The notes: generated from the letters alone by a model not told the origin. Counted from the first letter of the stretch, positions 6,880 to 16,025 are shown. The stretch is DNA of 48,177 nucleotides from an uncultured Lachnospiraceae bacterium (GCA_910584785.1 CAJUDX010000020.1:1-48177), one strand, 5' to 3'. Translations and numbers: made by a program.

Positions 6880-8100
6880 ATGTTAAATAAAAAATCCGTA
6901 GATGATTTACAGGCAAAAGGTAAGAAAGTTCTGGTTCGCTGTGATTTTAACGTACCATTAAAGAACGGTGAAATCACCGACGAAACCCGTATCGTAGCTG
7001 CACTTCCCACCATCCAGAAGTTAATCGGCGACGGCGCAAAGGTTATTCTCTGCTCTCATTTAGGCAAGGTAAAGAATGGCCCAAACGAAGGCGAATCCTT
7101 AGCACCGGTGGCAAAAAGACTTTCTGAGAAGTTAGGTAAGGAAGTTGTTTTTGTTTCCGATTATAATGTAACCGGCGAAGCTGCAACCAAGGCAGTAGAA
7201 GCCATGAACGAGGGCGATGTTGTCCTCTTACAGAACACCCGTTTCCGCGGAAAAGAAGAAACCAAGAACGGCGAAGAATTTAGCAAGGAATTAGCAGATC
7301 TGGCTGATGACTATGTATGCGATGCCTTTGGTTCCTCCCACCGTGCACACGCTTCCGTAGAGGGCGTTACTAAATTTATTACCGAAAAGGGCGGCACAAA
7401 CGCCGTTGGCTACTTAATGCAGAAAGAAATTGATTTCCTGGGCAATGCTGTTGAAAATCCGGTAAGACCTTTTGTAGCCATTCTTGGCGGCGCTAAGGTT
7501 GCTGATAAGTTAAATGTTATCTCCAACCTTTTGGAAAAATGCGACACCCTGATTATCGGCGGCGGCATGGCCTTCACCTTCTTAAAGGCACAGGGACTCA
7601 GCGTGGGCAATTCCTTAGTTGACGATACTAAGCTTGACTACTGCAAGGAAATGATGGAAAAGGCAGAAAAGCTTGGCAAGAAGCTTTTACTTCCAGTTGA
7701 TACCGTTATCGCCGCTGCTTTCCCGAATCCAATCGACGGTCCGGTAGAAGTTAAGGTGGTAGCTTCTAACGAGATTCCGGATAATATGGAAGGTTTAGAT
7801 ATCGGACCTAAGACGGCTGAACTCTATGCGGAGGCAGTAAAGACCGCAAAGACCGTAGTATGGAACGGACCGATGGGTGTATTTGAAAACCCGACCTTAG
7901 CAGCAGGAACCATTGCTGTAGCAAAGGCACTGGCAGAAACCGAAGCAACCACCATTATCGGCGGCGGCGACTCCGCAGCAGCCGTAAACCAGCTGGGCTT
8001 CGGCGATAAGATGAGCCATATTTCCACCGGCGGCGGTGCTTCCCTGGAATTTTTGGAGGGCAAGGAACTGCCGGGCGTGGCAGCAGCAGACAACCGCTAA
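6880..8100 (+). CDS. pgk: Phosphoglycerate kinase
   Basis: The protein is 406 residues from the ATG at 6880, preceded by AAAGGGG at 6 bases; an upstream in-frame ATG at 6847 has no such site and would add 11 residues foreign to the family. The enzyme transfers phosphate from 1,3-bisphosphoglycerate to ADP in the cytoplasm. Conserved stretches are VRCDFNVPL at the N-terminus, LLQNTRF and FGSSHRAHAS in the substrate domain, WNGPMGVFE, and GGGDSAAAV with ISTGGGASLEFLEG in the nucleotide domain. It is second in the glycolytic cluster, 170 bases ahead of tpiA. Confidence 0.97.
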   Translation: MLNKKSVDDLQAKGKKVLVRCDFNVPLKNGEITDETRIVAALPTIQKLIGDGAKVILCSHLGKVKNGPNEGESLAPVAKRLSEKLGKEVVFVSDYNVTGEAATKAVEAMNEGDVVLLQNTRFRGKEETKNGEEFSKELADLADDYVCDAFGSSHRAHASVEGVTKFITEKGGTNAVGYLMQKEIDFLGNAVENPVRPFVAILGGAKVADKLNVISNLLEKCDTLIIGGGMAFTFLKAQGLSVGNSLVDDTKLDYCKEMMEKAEKLGKKLLLPVDTVIAAAFPNPIDGPVEVKVVASNEIPDNMEGLDIGPKTAELYAEAVKTAKTVVWNGPMGVFENPTLAAGTIAVAKALAETEATTIIGGGDSAAAVNQLGFGDKMSHISTGGGASLEFLEGKELPGVAAADNR

Positions 8101-8270
8101 AGTGTAATATTTGAATTTAGACCGTCTATTTGGCGTTAAGTTTTCTGTTATTGTTCATGCCATTTAGAGTTTTTATAGTAACAGGCAGACATCTATGAAT
8201 ATTGTCTGTGGTGGTGTAATTGATGTGAACAGTAACAGTTTTCACAGAAAACAGAAATGAGGAAAATTCC

Positions 8271-9020
8271 ATGGCAAGAAAGAAAATTATTGCAGGCAAC
8301 TGGAAGATGAATATGACACCTTCCGAGGCTGTTTCATTAGTAGAAACTTTAAAACCACTGGTAGTCAATGACGAAGTAGATGTGGTATTCTGCGTACCCG
8401 CAATTGATATCATCCCGGCGATGGAAGCCGCAAAGGGCACGAACATTAATATCGGTGCAGAAAACATGTATTTTGAGGAAAAAGGCGCTTACACCGGCGA
8501 GATTTCTCCGCTGATGTTAAAGGATGCCGGTGTACAGTATGTAATTATCGGTCATTCCGAGAGAAGAGAGTATTTTGCAGAAACGGATGAAACTGTTAAT
8601 AAGAAAGTATTAAAGGCGTTCGAGCACGGCTTAACCCCGATTATCTGCTGCGGTGAGTCTTTAACCCAGAGAGAACAGGGCATTACCCTAGACTGGATTC
8701 GTCAGCAGATTAAGATTGCTTTCTTAAATGTAACCGCAGATCAGGCCAAGACCGCTGTTATCGCCTACGAGCCAATCTGGGCCATTGGCACCGGCAAAGT
8801 GGCAACCACCGAGCAGGCAGAAGAAGTCTGCGCAGCTATCCGTGTATGCATCGGCGAGATCTATGATCAGGCAACTGCGGACGCTATCCGCATCCAGTAC
8901 GGCGGCTCTGTATCTGCTTCCTCTGCACCGGAGTTATTTGCACAGCCAAATATTGACGGCGGCTTAGTTGGCGGCGCTTCTTTAAAGCCAGATTTTGGAA
9001 AGATTGTAAATTATAAATAA
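8271..9020 (+). CDS. tpiA: Triosephosphate isomerase
   Basis: The protein is 249 residues, with GAGGAAAA shortly before the ATG. It interconverts dihydroxyacetone phosphate and glyceraldehyde 3-phosphate. The catalytic set is present: Lys in GNWKMNM, His in IIGHSERREYF and Glu in AYEPIWAIGTGKVA, followed by the phosphate loops YGGSV and GGLVGGASL. The length is usual. The 170-base spacer from pgk contains a hairpin (CAGACA/TGTCTG near 8187-8210) but no convincing promoter, so co-transcription with pgk is likely. Confidence 0.97.
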   Translation: MARKKIIAGNWKMNMTPSEAVSLVETLKPLVVNDEVDVVFCVPAIDIIPAMEAAKGTNINIGAENMYFEEKGAYTGEISPLMLKDAGVQYVIIGHSERREYFAETDETVNKKVLKAFEHGLTPIICCGESLTQREQGITLDWIRQQIKIAFLNVTADQAKTAVIAYEPIWAIGTGKVATTEQAEEVCAAIRVCIGEIYDQATADAIRIQYGGSVSASSAPELFAQPNIDGGLVGGASLKPDFGKIVNYK

Positions 9021-9065
9021 AATGCTTGTTTATGCCCTAAAAGGGCTGGCAGAAAATGAAACCGG

Positions 9066-9109
9066 CAGCATCCTTCCGGCTATGGATTTAGCTGGAAGGG
9101 TGCTGTTTT
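9066..9109 (+). terminator. tpiA terminator
   Basis: CAGCATCCTTCCGGC (9066-9080) pairs with GCTGGAAGGGTGCTG (9091-9105) with two wobbles, followed by TTTTA. This separates pgk-tpiA from gpmI. Confidence 0.85.
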
Positions 9110-9155
9110 ATCCAGCATGACTGACAAAAACTCAGCAGATGGAAATTCAGGCAAG

Positions 9156-9202
9156 GCATTTGGCGAAATGCAAACGGGTCAGGACACAGGTATTCTGCCT
9201 GT
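9156..9202 (+). other. Two leader hairpins before gpmI
   Basis: GCATTT/AAATGC (9156-9171, GGCG loop) and ACAGG/CCTGT (9186-9202) lie in the 171 bases between the tpiA terminator and gpmI. No clear promoter was found, though one must lie here if gpmI is separate. Confidence 0.4.
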
Positions 9203-9280
9203 ATGATATTCTGGCAAAACACCAGATAACAGACAGTCCCTGAGCTGACGATGAATGTTTTCAATAAAGGAGATTAAACG

Positions 9281-10819
9281 ATGAGCAAAAAACCTGTAGT
9301 ATTAATGATACTTGACGGTTATGGATTAAATGATAACTGTGAACACAACGCCGTGTGCGAGGCAAAAACCCCGGTGATGGATCAGTTAATGCATCAGTGC
9401 CCCTTCGTTAAAGGAAATGCCAGCGGCATGGCAGTAGGGCTTCCTGAGGGGCAGATGGGCAATTCGGAGGTAGGTCACTTAAATATGGGCGCAGGCCGCA
9501 TTGTCTACCAGGAATTAACAAGAATTACCAAGTCCATCCAGGACGGCGATTTCTTCCAGATTCCCGCCTTCCTTGAAGCTGCCGAAAACTGTAAAAAGCA
9601 CGATTCAGCCCTTCATCTGTACGGCTTAGTATCTGACGGCGGCGTACACAGCCACTTAACCCATATCTACGGCCTTTTAGAACTTGCAAAGCGCCAGGGC
9701 TTAGAAAAGGTTTATGTGCACTGTTTCTTAGATGGTCGCGATACCCCTCCGGCTTCCGGCAAGGAATTTGTGGAAGCTTTAGAAGCCAAGATGAAAGAAA
9801 TCGGCGTGGGAAAGGTAGCTTCCGTGATGGGCCGTTACTATGCCATGGACAGAGATAAGAACTGGGATCGTGTAAAGCTGGCTTACGACGCACTCACCAG
9901 GGGCGAAGGAAAAACCGCTGAAAGCGGCCCGGCAGGAATCCAGGCGTCCTATGACGAGGAAAAGTTCGACGAATTTGTTATGCCGACTGTAGTTACTGAG
10001 AATGGAAATCCGGTGGGCTTAATCAAAGAGCATGACTCCATTATCTTCTATAACTTCCGTCCCGACCGTGCCCGTGAAATCACCCGTGCTTTCTGCGACG
10101 ACGAATTTACCTACTTTGACCGCGGCAATAAGCTGGATCTGGTCTATGTATGCTTCACCGATTACGATGAAACCATTGCCAATAAACTGGTAGCCTTCCA
10201 CAAGGAAACCATTACCAATACCTTTGGCGAATTTCTTGCTGCCCATGGAAAAACACAGGCAAGAATCGCTGAAACCGAAAAATATGCCCATGTAACCTTT
10301 TTCTTCAACGGTGGCGTAGAAGAACCCAACGAGGGAGAGGACAGAATCCTTGTACCATCCACTAAAGAAGTACCCACCTACGATTTAAAGCCGGAGATGA
10401 GTGCCCCGATGGTCTGCGAAAAGCTGGTAGATTCCATTAAATCCGGGAAATACGACGTCATCATTATTAACTTTGCCAACCCCGATATGGTCGGTCACAC
10501 CGGCGTAGAAGAAGCTGCGATTAAGGCGATTGAAGCGGTAGACGAATGCGTAGGCAAGGCCGTAGATGCTATCAAGGAAGTAAACGGCGTAATGTTCATC
10601 TGTGCAGATCATGGAAATGCAGAACAGCTGGTAGACTACAATACCGGAGAACCCTGGACCGCACACACCACCAACCCTGTTCCCTTTATCTTAGTTAATG
10701 CCGATCCCGGAACAAAACTGAGAGAAGGCGGCTGTTTAGCGGATATTGCCCCAACATTAATTGAACTGATGGGAATGGAACAGCCAAAAGAAATGACAGG
10801 AAAGAGCCTGCTGGCATAA
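9281..10819 (+). CDS. gpmI: 2,3-bisphosphoglycerate-independent phosphoglycerate mutase
   Basis: The protein is 512 residues, with AAAGGAG 8 bases before the ATG. It interconverts 3- and 2-phosphoglycerate through a phosphoserine intermediate and needs two Mn ions. The N-terminal MILDGYGLND gives metal ligands and MGNSEVGHLNMGAGR contains the nucleophilic serine. The substrate-binding insertion has SDGGVHSH, FLDGRDTPP and MGRYYAMDRDKNW. The C-terminal metal site is INFANPDMVGHTG and CADHGNAEQ. Length and order are typical. It is last in the glycolytic cluster; enolase, often next in Firmicutes, is not in the window. Confidence 0.97.
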   Translation: MSKKPVVLMILDGYGLNDNCEHNAVCEAKTPVMDQLMHQCPFVKGNASGMAVGLPEGQMGNSEVGHLNMGAGRIVYQELTRITKSIQDGDFFQIPAFLEAAENCKKHDSALHLYGLVSDGGVHSHLTHIYGLLELAKRQGLEKVYVHCFLDGRDTPPASGKEFVEALEAKMKEIGVGKVASVMGRYYAMDRDKNWDRVKLAYDALTRGEGKTAESGPAGIQASYDEEKFDEFVMPTVVTENGNPVGLIKEHDSIIFYNFRPDRAREITRAFCDDEFTYFDRGNKLDLVYVCFTDYDETIANKLVAFHKETITNTFGEFLAAHGKTQARIAETEKYAHVTFFFNGGVEEPNEGEDRILVPSTKEVPTYDLKPEMSAPMVCEKLVDSIKSGKYDVIIINFANPDMVGHTGVEEAAIKAIEAVDECVGKAVDAIKEVNGVMFICADHGNAEQLVDYNTGEPWTAHTTNPVPFILVNADPGTKLREGGCLADIAPTLIELMGMEQPKEMTGKSLLA

Positions 10820-10869
10820 GCGACATATAACAGCATAATACCACGGCAGTTCCCTGCAAAAATAAGTGA

Positions 10870-10903
10870 AAAACCCTTGGATATAAAAAATCCGGGGGTT
10901 TTC
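10870..10903 (+). terminator. gpmI terminator
   Basis: AAAACCCTTGGAT (10870-10882) pairs with ATCCGGGGGTTTT (10890-10902) over 13 positions with two T-G wobbles; the downstream arm itself ends in T's. Confidence 0.8.
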
Positions 10904-10927
10904 ATTTATTCAAGAAAGTGGTATACT
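10899..10927 (+). promoter_or_regulatory. Possible promoter for the aminotransferase pair
   Basis: TTTTCA (10899-10904) and TATACT (10922-10927) are 17 bases apart. The -10 is good and the -35 weak; it overlaps the gpmI terminator. Confidence 0.45.
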
Positions 10928-11001
10928 GGTAAATGTTTATTATCTTTTTCGAAATAAAAATGGAATAAGTGCATCTGATGAAAGATACGGAGGAACCCCA
11001 C

Positions 11002-12189
11002 ATGATAGCAGAGAAAATGAAACCCCTGGTGCAGAATAACTCAGCCATCCGTGCCATGTTTGAAGAGGGCCGGCGTCTGGCTGGCATTTACGGTGCAGAA
11101 AATGTCTACGATTTCAGTCTGGGAAATCCCAATGTTCCCGCTCCAAAAGCCATAAAAACAGCAATTATGGACATTTTAAATGAAGAAGAATCCACTTTCG
11201 TCCATGGCTACATGAGTAATGCTGGCTATGAGGATGTAAGAGCAGCCATTGCCGATGAACTAAATGAGCGCTTCCAGACGGCATTTCACCCGGAAAACCT
11301 GATTATGACGGTGGGCGCGGCGAGCGGGCTGAATATTGTATTAAAAACCCTCTTAAATCCAGGGGATGAGGTGATTACTTTTGCACCATATTTTCTGGAA
11401 TATAATTCCTATGTCCGCAATTATGACGGCATCCTGACGGCAATTGCTCCAAATACAGATACCTTCCAGCCAGACCTTAAGGCATTTGCCCAGGCGATAG
11501 GGGAAAAGACAAAAGCCGTAATTATTAACTCGCCGAATAATCCCACAGGTGTTGTCTATTCCAGAGAAACGATTTCTCATCTGGGAGAGATTCTGCGGGA
11601 AAAGAGCAGGGAAGTGGGTCATGCCATTGTACTGATTTCTGATGAACCATACCGCGAATTGGCTTACGACGGTGTTTTTGTTCCATTTGTCACGAAATAT
11701 TATGAAAATACAATTATCTGTTATTCCTACAGCAAATCCCTGTCGCTTCCGGGAGAGAGAATCGGTTATGTTTTGATTCCTGATGAAGTCGAGGACAGTA
11801 AAGAAGTAATTCAGGCTGCAGTGATTGCCAACCGGGTGAGCGGAAGCGTGAACGCGCCTTCCCTGATTCAGCGTGTGATTCGGCGCTGTGTGCATGAACG
11901 GGCTAATATTGAGGCCTATGAGAAGAACCGAAATCTGCTGTATTCTTCTCTGGTGAAGTTTGGATTTTCCTGTATTAAGCCGGAGGGGGCATTTTACTTA
12001 TTTGTAAAATCGCCCATGGCGGATGAAAAGGCATTTTGCGAACTCTGTAAAAAGCATCATGTTTTGGTGGTTCCAGGTTCATCCTTTGCCTGCGCGGGCT
12101 ATGTAAGGATATCCTACTGCGTTTCCTATGAACAGATTGAGCGTTCGCTTCCAGCCTTTGAAAAAATTGCTGGAGAATGCGGGCTGTAA
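11002..12189 (+). CDS. PLP-dependent aminotransferase, class I/II (AspC-like)
   Basis: The protein is 395 residues from the ATG at 11002, chosen because GGAGG lies 8 bases upstream; an in-frame ATG at 10969 has no site. It is a fold type I aminotransferase: NPNVPAP and the Gly-rich VGAASGLN cofactor region, INSPNNPTGVVY, ISDEPYRELAY and SYSKSLSLPGERIGY with the PLP-binding lysine. The N-terminal KPLVQNNSAIRAMFEEG is typical of a clostridial aminotransferase group usually annotated only as PLP-dependent aminotransferase. Substrate cannot be read from sequence. hisC starts 40 bases downstream on the same strand, so the two are probably one operon. Confidence 0.88.
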   Translation: MIAEKMKPLVQNNSAIRAMFEEGRRLAGIYGAENVYDFSLGNPNVPAPKAIKTAIMDILNEEESTFVHGYMSNAGYEDVRAAIADELNERFQTAFHPENLIMTVGAASGLNIVLKTLLNPGDEVITFAPYFLEYNSYVRNYDGILTAIAPNTDTFQPDLKAFAQAIGEKTKAVIINSPNNPTGVVYSRETISHLGEILREKSREVGHAIVLISDEPYRELAYDGVFVPFVTKYYENTIICYSYSKSLSLPGERIGYVLIPDEVEDSKEVIQAAVIANRVSGSVNAPSLIQRVIRRCVHERANIEAYEKNRNLLYSSLVKFGFSCIKPEGAFYLFVKSPMADEKAFCELCKKHHVLVVPGSSFACAGYVRISYCVSYEQIERSLPAFEKIAGECGL

Positions 12190-12228
12190 GAGCAGGGGGC
12201 TGTGTGCAGTCATAAAATGGAGGATGAG

Positions 12229-13317
12229 ATGAGAGGATGGGAAAAGTACGTCCGAAAGGTTGAACCCTATGTTCCGGGAGAGCAGCCGAAGGGGAATCGA
12301 TTGATTAAATTAAATACGAATGAGAATCCTTATCCGCCGTCACCAAAGGTTATGGCGGCATTGCAGACGATGGAGGCGGATGCTCTGCGAAAGTATCCAG
12401 ATCCGGCGTCGGGGGGATTGAAAGAGGCATTAGCCCGATATTACGGGCTGGAGACAAACCAGGTATTCGTGGGGGTAGGTTCGGACGATGTTTTGGGGAT
12501 GGCATTTCTTACCTTTTTTAATGCGGATAAGCCGATTTTATTCCCGGATGTCACGTATTCCTTTTACCCGGTTTGGGCGGGATTATTTCGGATTCCTTAT
12601 GTGTGTCCGCCGCTGGATGCAGGATTTGGACTGCATAAGGAGGATTATTTTAGGGAAAATGGCGGGATTATTTTTCCTAATCCAAATGCGCCGACGGGGA
12701 TTGCCTTAGCGCTTGAGGAAATTGAGGAGATTGTCCGGCGAAACAAGGATGTAGTGGTTATTGTCGACGAGGCCTATATTGATTTTGGGGGACAGTCGGC
12801 ACTGGCGCTGGCGAAGCGGTATGAAAACCTGCTGGTGGTGCAGACCTTCAGCAAATCGCGTTCTATGGCTGGGGTGCGGATTGGGTATGCGATGGGAAGC
12901 CCGGCTCTGATAGAGGCGTTGGAAAATGTGCGCTATTCTTATAACTCCTATACCATGAATCTGCCTTCTCAGATTTTGGGCGTGGAGGCTGTTCGGGATC
13001 AGGCTTATTTTGCAGAGAGCGTGGGGAAAATTGTAACAACCCGGGAGGAGACAAAGGGATGGCTGCGGGAGATGGGATTTTCTTTCCCGGATTCTCAGGC
13101 GAATTTTATCTTTGCCTCGCATGAGAAGGTTGACGCTGCTAAATTGTTTAATGCATTGAAGCAGGAAGAAATTTATGTCCGCTATTTTAAACAGCCGCGC
13201 CTGGAGAACTTCCTGCGGATAACCATAGGCACGGACGAGGAAATGAATCAGTTAAGGGAATTTTTAGAACGGTATACCTTATCGGACGCAGTCCGGCCCC
13301 GTCCCGCAGGGACATGA
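12229..13317 (+). CDS. hisC: Histidinol-phosphate aminotransferase
   Basis: The protein is 362 residues from the ATG at 12229, 5 bases after GGAGG. Upstream in-frame ATGs at 12202 and 12217 are less well placed. It converts imidazole acetol phosphate to histidinol phosphate with glutamate. Family features are LNTNENPYPPSP, YPDP, VGVGSDD, FPNPNAPTG, VDEAYIDF and TFSKSRSMAGVRIGYA with the PLP lysine, then RITIGTDEEM. HisC enzymes can also act on aromatic substrates. The last 15 residues, after ERY, are encoded by the first unit of a 65-bp tandem repeat, so the C-terminus may have been extended by repeat insertion. No other his genes are nearby. Confidence 0.92.
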   Translation: MRGWEKYVRKVEPYVPGEQPKGNRLIKLNTNENPYPPSPKVMAALQTMEADALRKYPDPASGGLKEALARYYGLETNQVFVGVGSDDVLGMAFLTFFNADKPILFPDVTYSFYPVWAGLFRIPYVCPPLDAGFGLHKEDYFRENGGIIFPNPNAPTGIALALEEIEEIVRRNKDVVVIVDEAYIDFGGQSALALAKRYENLLVVQTFSKSRSMAGVRIGYAMGSPALIEALENVRYSYNSYTMNLPSQILGVEAVRDQAYFAESVGKIVTTREETKGWLREMGFSFPDSQANFIFASHEKVDAAKLFNALKQEEIYVRYFKQPRLENFLRITIGTDEEMNQLREFLERYTLSDAVRPRPAGT

Positions 13318-13466
13318 GTTTAGGGGTACTTGGAAAGTATACCTTATCGGACGCAGTCCGGCCCTGTCCCGCAGGGACATGAGTTTAGGGGTACTTGGAA
13401 AGTATACCTTGTCGGACGCAGTCCGGCCCCGTCCCGCAGGGACATGAGTTTAGGGGTACTTGGAAA
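13272..13466 (+). repeat. Three tandem copies of a 65-bp unit
   Basis: Units start at 13272, 13337 and 13402 with exact 65-base spacing and only about two base differences. Each begins GTATACCTT and contains two short palindromes, CGGAC-GCA-GTCCG and GTCCC-GCA-GGGAC, then TTTAGGGGTACTTGGAAA. The first unit overlaps the end of hisC and supplies its stop codon. The start of the unit resembles 47577-47601. Confidence 0.95.
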
Positions 13467-13567
13467 GTGTAGATTTTAGCCAATCGGGTGTTTTCTGCTT
13501 GTTGGGCAAAAGTAAGATAATATAAGTAAGATGATATATGCCTTTATCCTATAAGGAGGTCGAGTTT

Positions 13568-14692
13568 TTGGAGCGTTTGGTGAGGATGCTGCGGTACGCG
13601 GTCAATGTGATCATTCCTTTGTCCGGGTGGATTCTGCTTTGTGTATTAGGGCCTAAGTTTCTGCGTTTTTTTATGCCGTTTGTTATCGGATGGATTTTGG
13701 CGTCCATAGCGAATCCGCTGGTTCGTTTTCTGGAAAAGCATTTGAAGATTGTGCGCCGTCATGGGTCAATTGTGGTGGTTGTACTGGTGCTTTCTGGGAT
13801 TATCGGATTATTTTACCTCGGCATATCAAAATTAATCGAGGAAGGGATGAATCTGGTCAGGGATCTTCCCATGATTTTTGAAATGGCAAAAGCAGAGGTT
13901 ATCAGCGCCTGGGGGCAGTTAAGCCATTTGTTTGTCCGATTTCCTCTGGGAATGCAGAATTTTTTCAATGAATTTTGGAATAATCTGGGAACGTACTTAA
14001 GCGCGTTAGTACAGAACATTGCGACGCCTACCGTGGCTGCTGCGGGAAATGTTGCCAAGCGTATTCCGTCGGCTTTTGTGAATTTTATTATTACGCTGCT
14101 TTCCTCCTACTTTTTTATTGCAGAGAGGGAGAAAATGATTGACGGGATAAAAAAGCGCCTGCCGGATTGGATGGGCAAGTATTTTATCTTTTTAAAGGGA
14201 GATGCCAAACGGCTGATTGGAGGATATTTTCTGGCGCAGTTTCGCATTATGTTCGTCGTTGCCCTGGTATTAGCGGCAGGATTTTTTATTTTGGGTGTGC
14301 ATTATTCCCTGATTTTAGCGGCTTTGATTGCCTTTTTGGACTTTCTTCCCATGTTTGGGACGGGAACTGCCCTGGGGCCGTGGGCTGCGGTTAAGTTATT
14401 GTCCGGGGAATATGCCTTTGCAGCGGGATTGATTTTATTATATCTTTTAACCCAGGTAGTGCGCCAGGTGATCCAGCCTAAAATTGTCGGGGACACGATG
14501 GGGCTGCCGCCGCTGACAACACTGTTCCTTTTGTATATGGGATTTAAACTGCGGGGAATAGCCGGAATGATTCTGGCGGTGCCAGTGGGACTGCTGATTG
14601 CCAGTTTGTATCGTTCGGGAGCATTTGATACCATGGTGAAAAATGCAAGACTGCTGGTTGAGGAAGTGCAGAAGTTTCGAAGGGGAGAATAA
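13568..14692 (+). CDS. AI-2E family (PerM/YtvI-like) membrane permease
   Basis: The start is best placed at the TTG at 13568: AAGGAGGT ends 7 bases before it, whereas the in-frame ATG at 13538 lies upstream of that site. This gives 374 residues. The protein has about eight hydrophobic segments in two groups, with a soluble stretch between, as in the AI-2E/PerM family. Family stretches include SYFFIAEREKM, FLDFLPMFGTGTALGPWA and QVVRQVIQPKIVGDTMGLPPL. Members export small molecules or antiport Na+; in spore-formers, YtvI-type relatives are common. The substrate is not readable. A possible promoter (TTGTTG 13499, TATAAG 13521, 16-base spacer) follows the tandem repeats. It ends convergent with the DUF4349 gene. 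Confidence 0.88.
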   Translation: MERLVRMLRYAVNVIIPLSGWILLCVLGPKFLRFFMPFVIGWILASIANPLVRFLEKHLKIVRRHGSIVVVVLVLSGIIGLFYLGISKLIEEGMNLVRDLPMIFEMAKAEVISAWGQLSHLFVRFPLGMQNFFNEFWNNLGTYLSALVQNIATPTVAAAGNVAKRIPSAFVNFIITLLSSYFFIAEREKMIDGIKKRLPDWMGKYFIFLKGDAKRLIGGYFLAQFRIMFVVALVLAAGFFILGVHYSLILAALIAFLDFLPMFGTGTALGPWAAVKLLSGEYAFAAGLILLYLLTQVVRQVIQPKIVGDTMGLPPLTTLFLLYMGFKLRGIAGMILAVPVGLLIASLYRSGAFDTMVKNARLLVEEVQKFRRGE

Positions 14693-14707
14693 GGCCCTAT
14701 GGGGCCT
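14692..14707. terminator. Short hairpin between convergent genes
   Basis: AGGCCC (14692-14697) pairs with GGGCCT (14702-14707) around TATG, spanning the 4-base gap and both stop codons. No T tract follows, so it is only a weak bidirectional stop. Confidence 0.4.
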
Positions 14708-15836
14708 CATCCTCCTTTGGTACAGTCTCAGGATCGGTGTCTTTTTGTGCCGGAGCAGCAGATTCGCTGTCAAAGAAGTTCATCTGGGAAATGGGAAATG
14801 GCTGTGGTGCTTTGGACTTTTTATGTTTATTGACGCGGCGTACAATGAATACTATCAGGAAAACCAAAAGAGCAAGGAATAAAATAACCGGAAGGTTGGA
14901 CAAAAGGCGGATAAAAAACAAGGTTAAATTATCCATCAGGGAAATAAGATTTTTGGTGAAGCCGCGCTGAATCTGCTGCCAGGCTGTTTCAGGCTGGGTT
15001 GGGCTTTCGATGTCCACCTCCTGGATTTCCAGGTGAACCGTGCTGTAGGTGACAGAGTTATCCAGATAACGCATCCGGGATTCACAGGATTCGATTTCTG
15101 AGGAAACCTCGGTCAGCCGTTTTTCCAAAAGGACGATGGATTCGGTGCTTTCGGCCTTGGCAAGAAGTTCCCACAGGCGTTCCTGTTCTATCCGCAGTGT
15201 TTTTAAGCGACTTTGGATGTCGGAGTATTGCAGGGTGACATCGCTGACAGTTTCGGATTTATAGGTAATATTGCCTGCGGATTCTACCTGGGAAATAAAG
15301 GAATCCAGCGATTGGGCGGGAATCCTCAGGAGGAGTTGGGCATATTTTTTTGAAGGCCGCCCCTGGTTGGTAATGCTGTCGCCGGAGATATCCGATTGTT
15401 CAATGTAACCCTTAAATTCTGTGGTTTTTTTCTGCAGGGCTTCGATTAAGGGGTCAAAGTCCGTGGTTTCGACGGTCAGGTTCATATTGCGGATAAGTTT
15501 GCGCGATAAGGGCGCAGAGGGAGAATCGCTGACCGAAGTAATTTCCTGGGGCGAAGTATTAAGTGAAGCATTCTCTATGGGAGAATTATCAGCCTGGTTA
15601 ATGTCATAATCTTCGGCGATGCCTTCTTCGCTTACCTCCCCTTCCCAGGAGAGCGGTTCTTCAAAGACATCATAGGGGGCGGCAGCAGGAGCCATAGCTG
15701 CCATGGTCTCAGCAGAAGTGCTATTCATGCCCATGTCGCCGCCTGCCGGCAACTTAGAATAGCCGGAGCTGCAGCCGGTTAAAAACAGGGAAAGAATAAG
15801 AGCGAGGGTGAATGGTTCCGAAAAAATTTTTTTCAT
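14697..15836 (-). CDS. DUF4349 lipoprotein
   Basis: The protein is 379 residues; the ATG follows AAGGAGG. The N-terminus is a lipoprotein signal with lipobox LTGC near residue 22, so it is anchored outside the membrane. A low-complexity linker is followed by the DUF4349 region: RKLIRNMNLTVETTDFDPL, then LLLRIPAQSLDSFI and a predicted coiled coil with RLKTLRIEQERLWELL and EKRLTEVSSEIESCE, then NSVTYSTVHLEIQEV. A C-terminal membrane segment (about 313-335) leaves a short cytoplasmic tail, so the extracellular domain is tethered at both ends. The family is of unknown function. Confidence 0.88.
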   Translation of the reverse strand: MKKIFSEPFTLALILSLFLTGCSSGYSKLPAGGDMGMNSTSAETMAAMAPAAAPYDVFEEPLSWEGEVSEEGIAEDYDINQADNSPIENASLNTSPQEITSVSDSPSAPLSRKLIRNMNLTVETTDFDPLIEALQKKTTEFKGYIEQSDISGDSITNQGRPSKKYAQLLLRIPAQSLDSFISQVESAGNITYKSETVSDVTLQYSDIQSRLKTLRIEQERLWELLAKAESTESIVLLEKRLTEVSSEIESCESRMRYLDNSVTYSTVHLEIQEVDIESPTQPETAWQQIQRGFTKNLISLMDNLTLFFIRLLSNLPVILFLALLVFLIVFIVRRVNKHKKSKAPQPFPISQMNFFDSESAAPAQKDTDPETVPKEDEAP

Positions 15837-15896
15837 AAAATTATCCTCCTTGCTGCAATGTTGGGTACTGTCTTTTGAACAGTGTAGCTTTACTTC

Positions 15897-15925
15897 ATCA
15901 TAGCATGAAGCCTATTTTTCGGCAA
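15897..15925 (-). promoter_or_regulatory. Promoter of the DUF4349 gene
   Basis: On the minus strand, TTGCCG (15920-15925) and TATGAT (15897-15902) are separated by 17 bases, with TGC before the -10. The leader contains a small hairpin (ACTGT/ACAGT, about 15868-15882). Confidence 0.6.
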
Positions 15926-15995
15926 TGGGGTGAGGTCAGGTTTAAGATTTTCGGCAAAAAGTTTAAGGATTATGTTATGATTCCTTCAAATACCA

Positions 15996-16025
15996 TTGTA
16001 TCTAAGCGGGAAAGTGTGTTATAAT
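15996..16025 (+). promoter_or_regulatory. Promoter of the L,D-transpeptidase gene
   Basis: TTGTAT (15996-16001) and TATAAT (16020-16025) are separated by 18 bases. The -10 is consensus. Confidence 0.6.

Noticed and set aside
11353..11895. A 180-residue antisense frame within the first aminotransferase
   Set aside because: No ribosome binding site and no recognisable protein character; the plus strand encodes a complete PLP enzyme.
10911..12228. T-box or histidine attenuator before the aminotransferase/hisC pair
   Set aside because: No T-box consensus, specifier hairpin or His-rich leader peptide is found upstream of 11002 or 12229.
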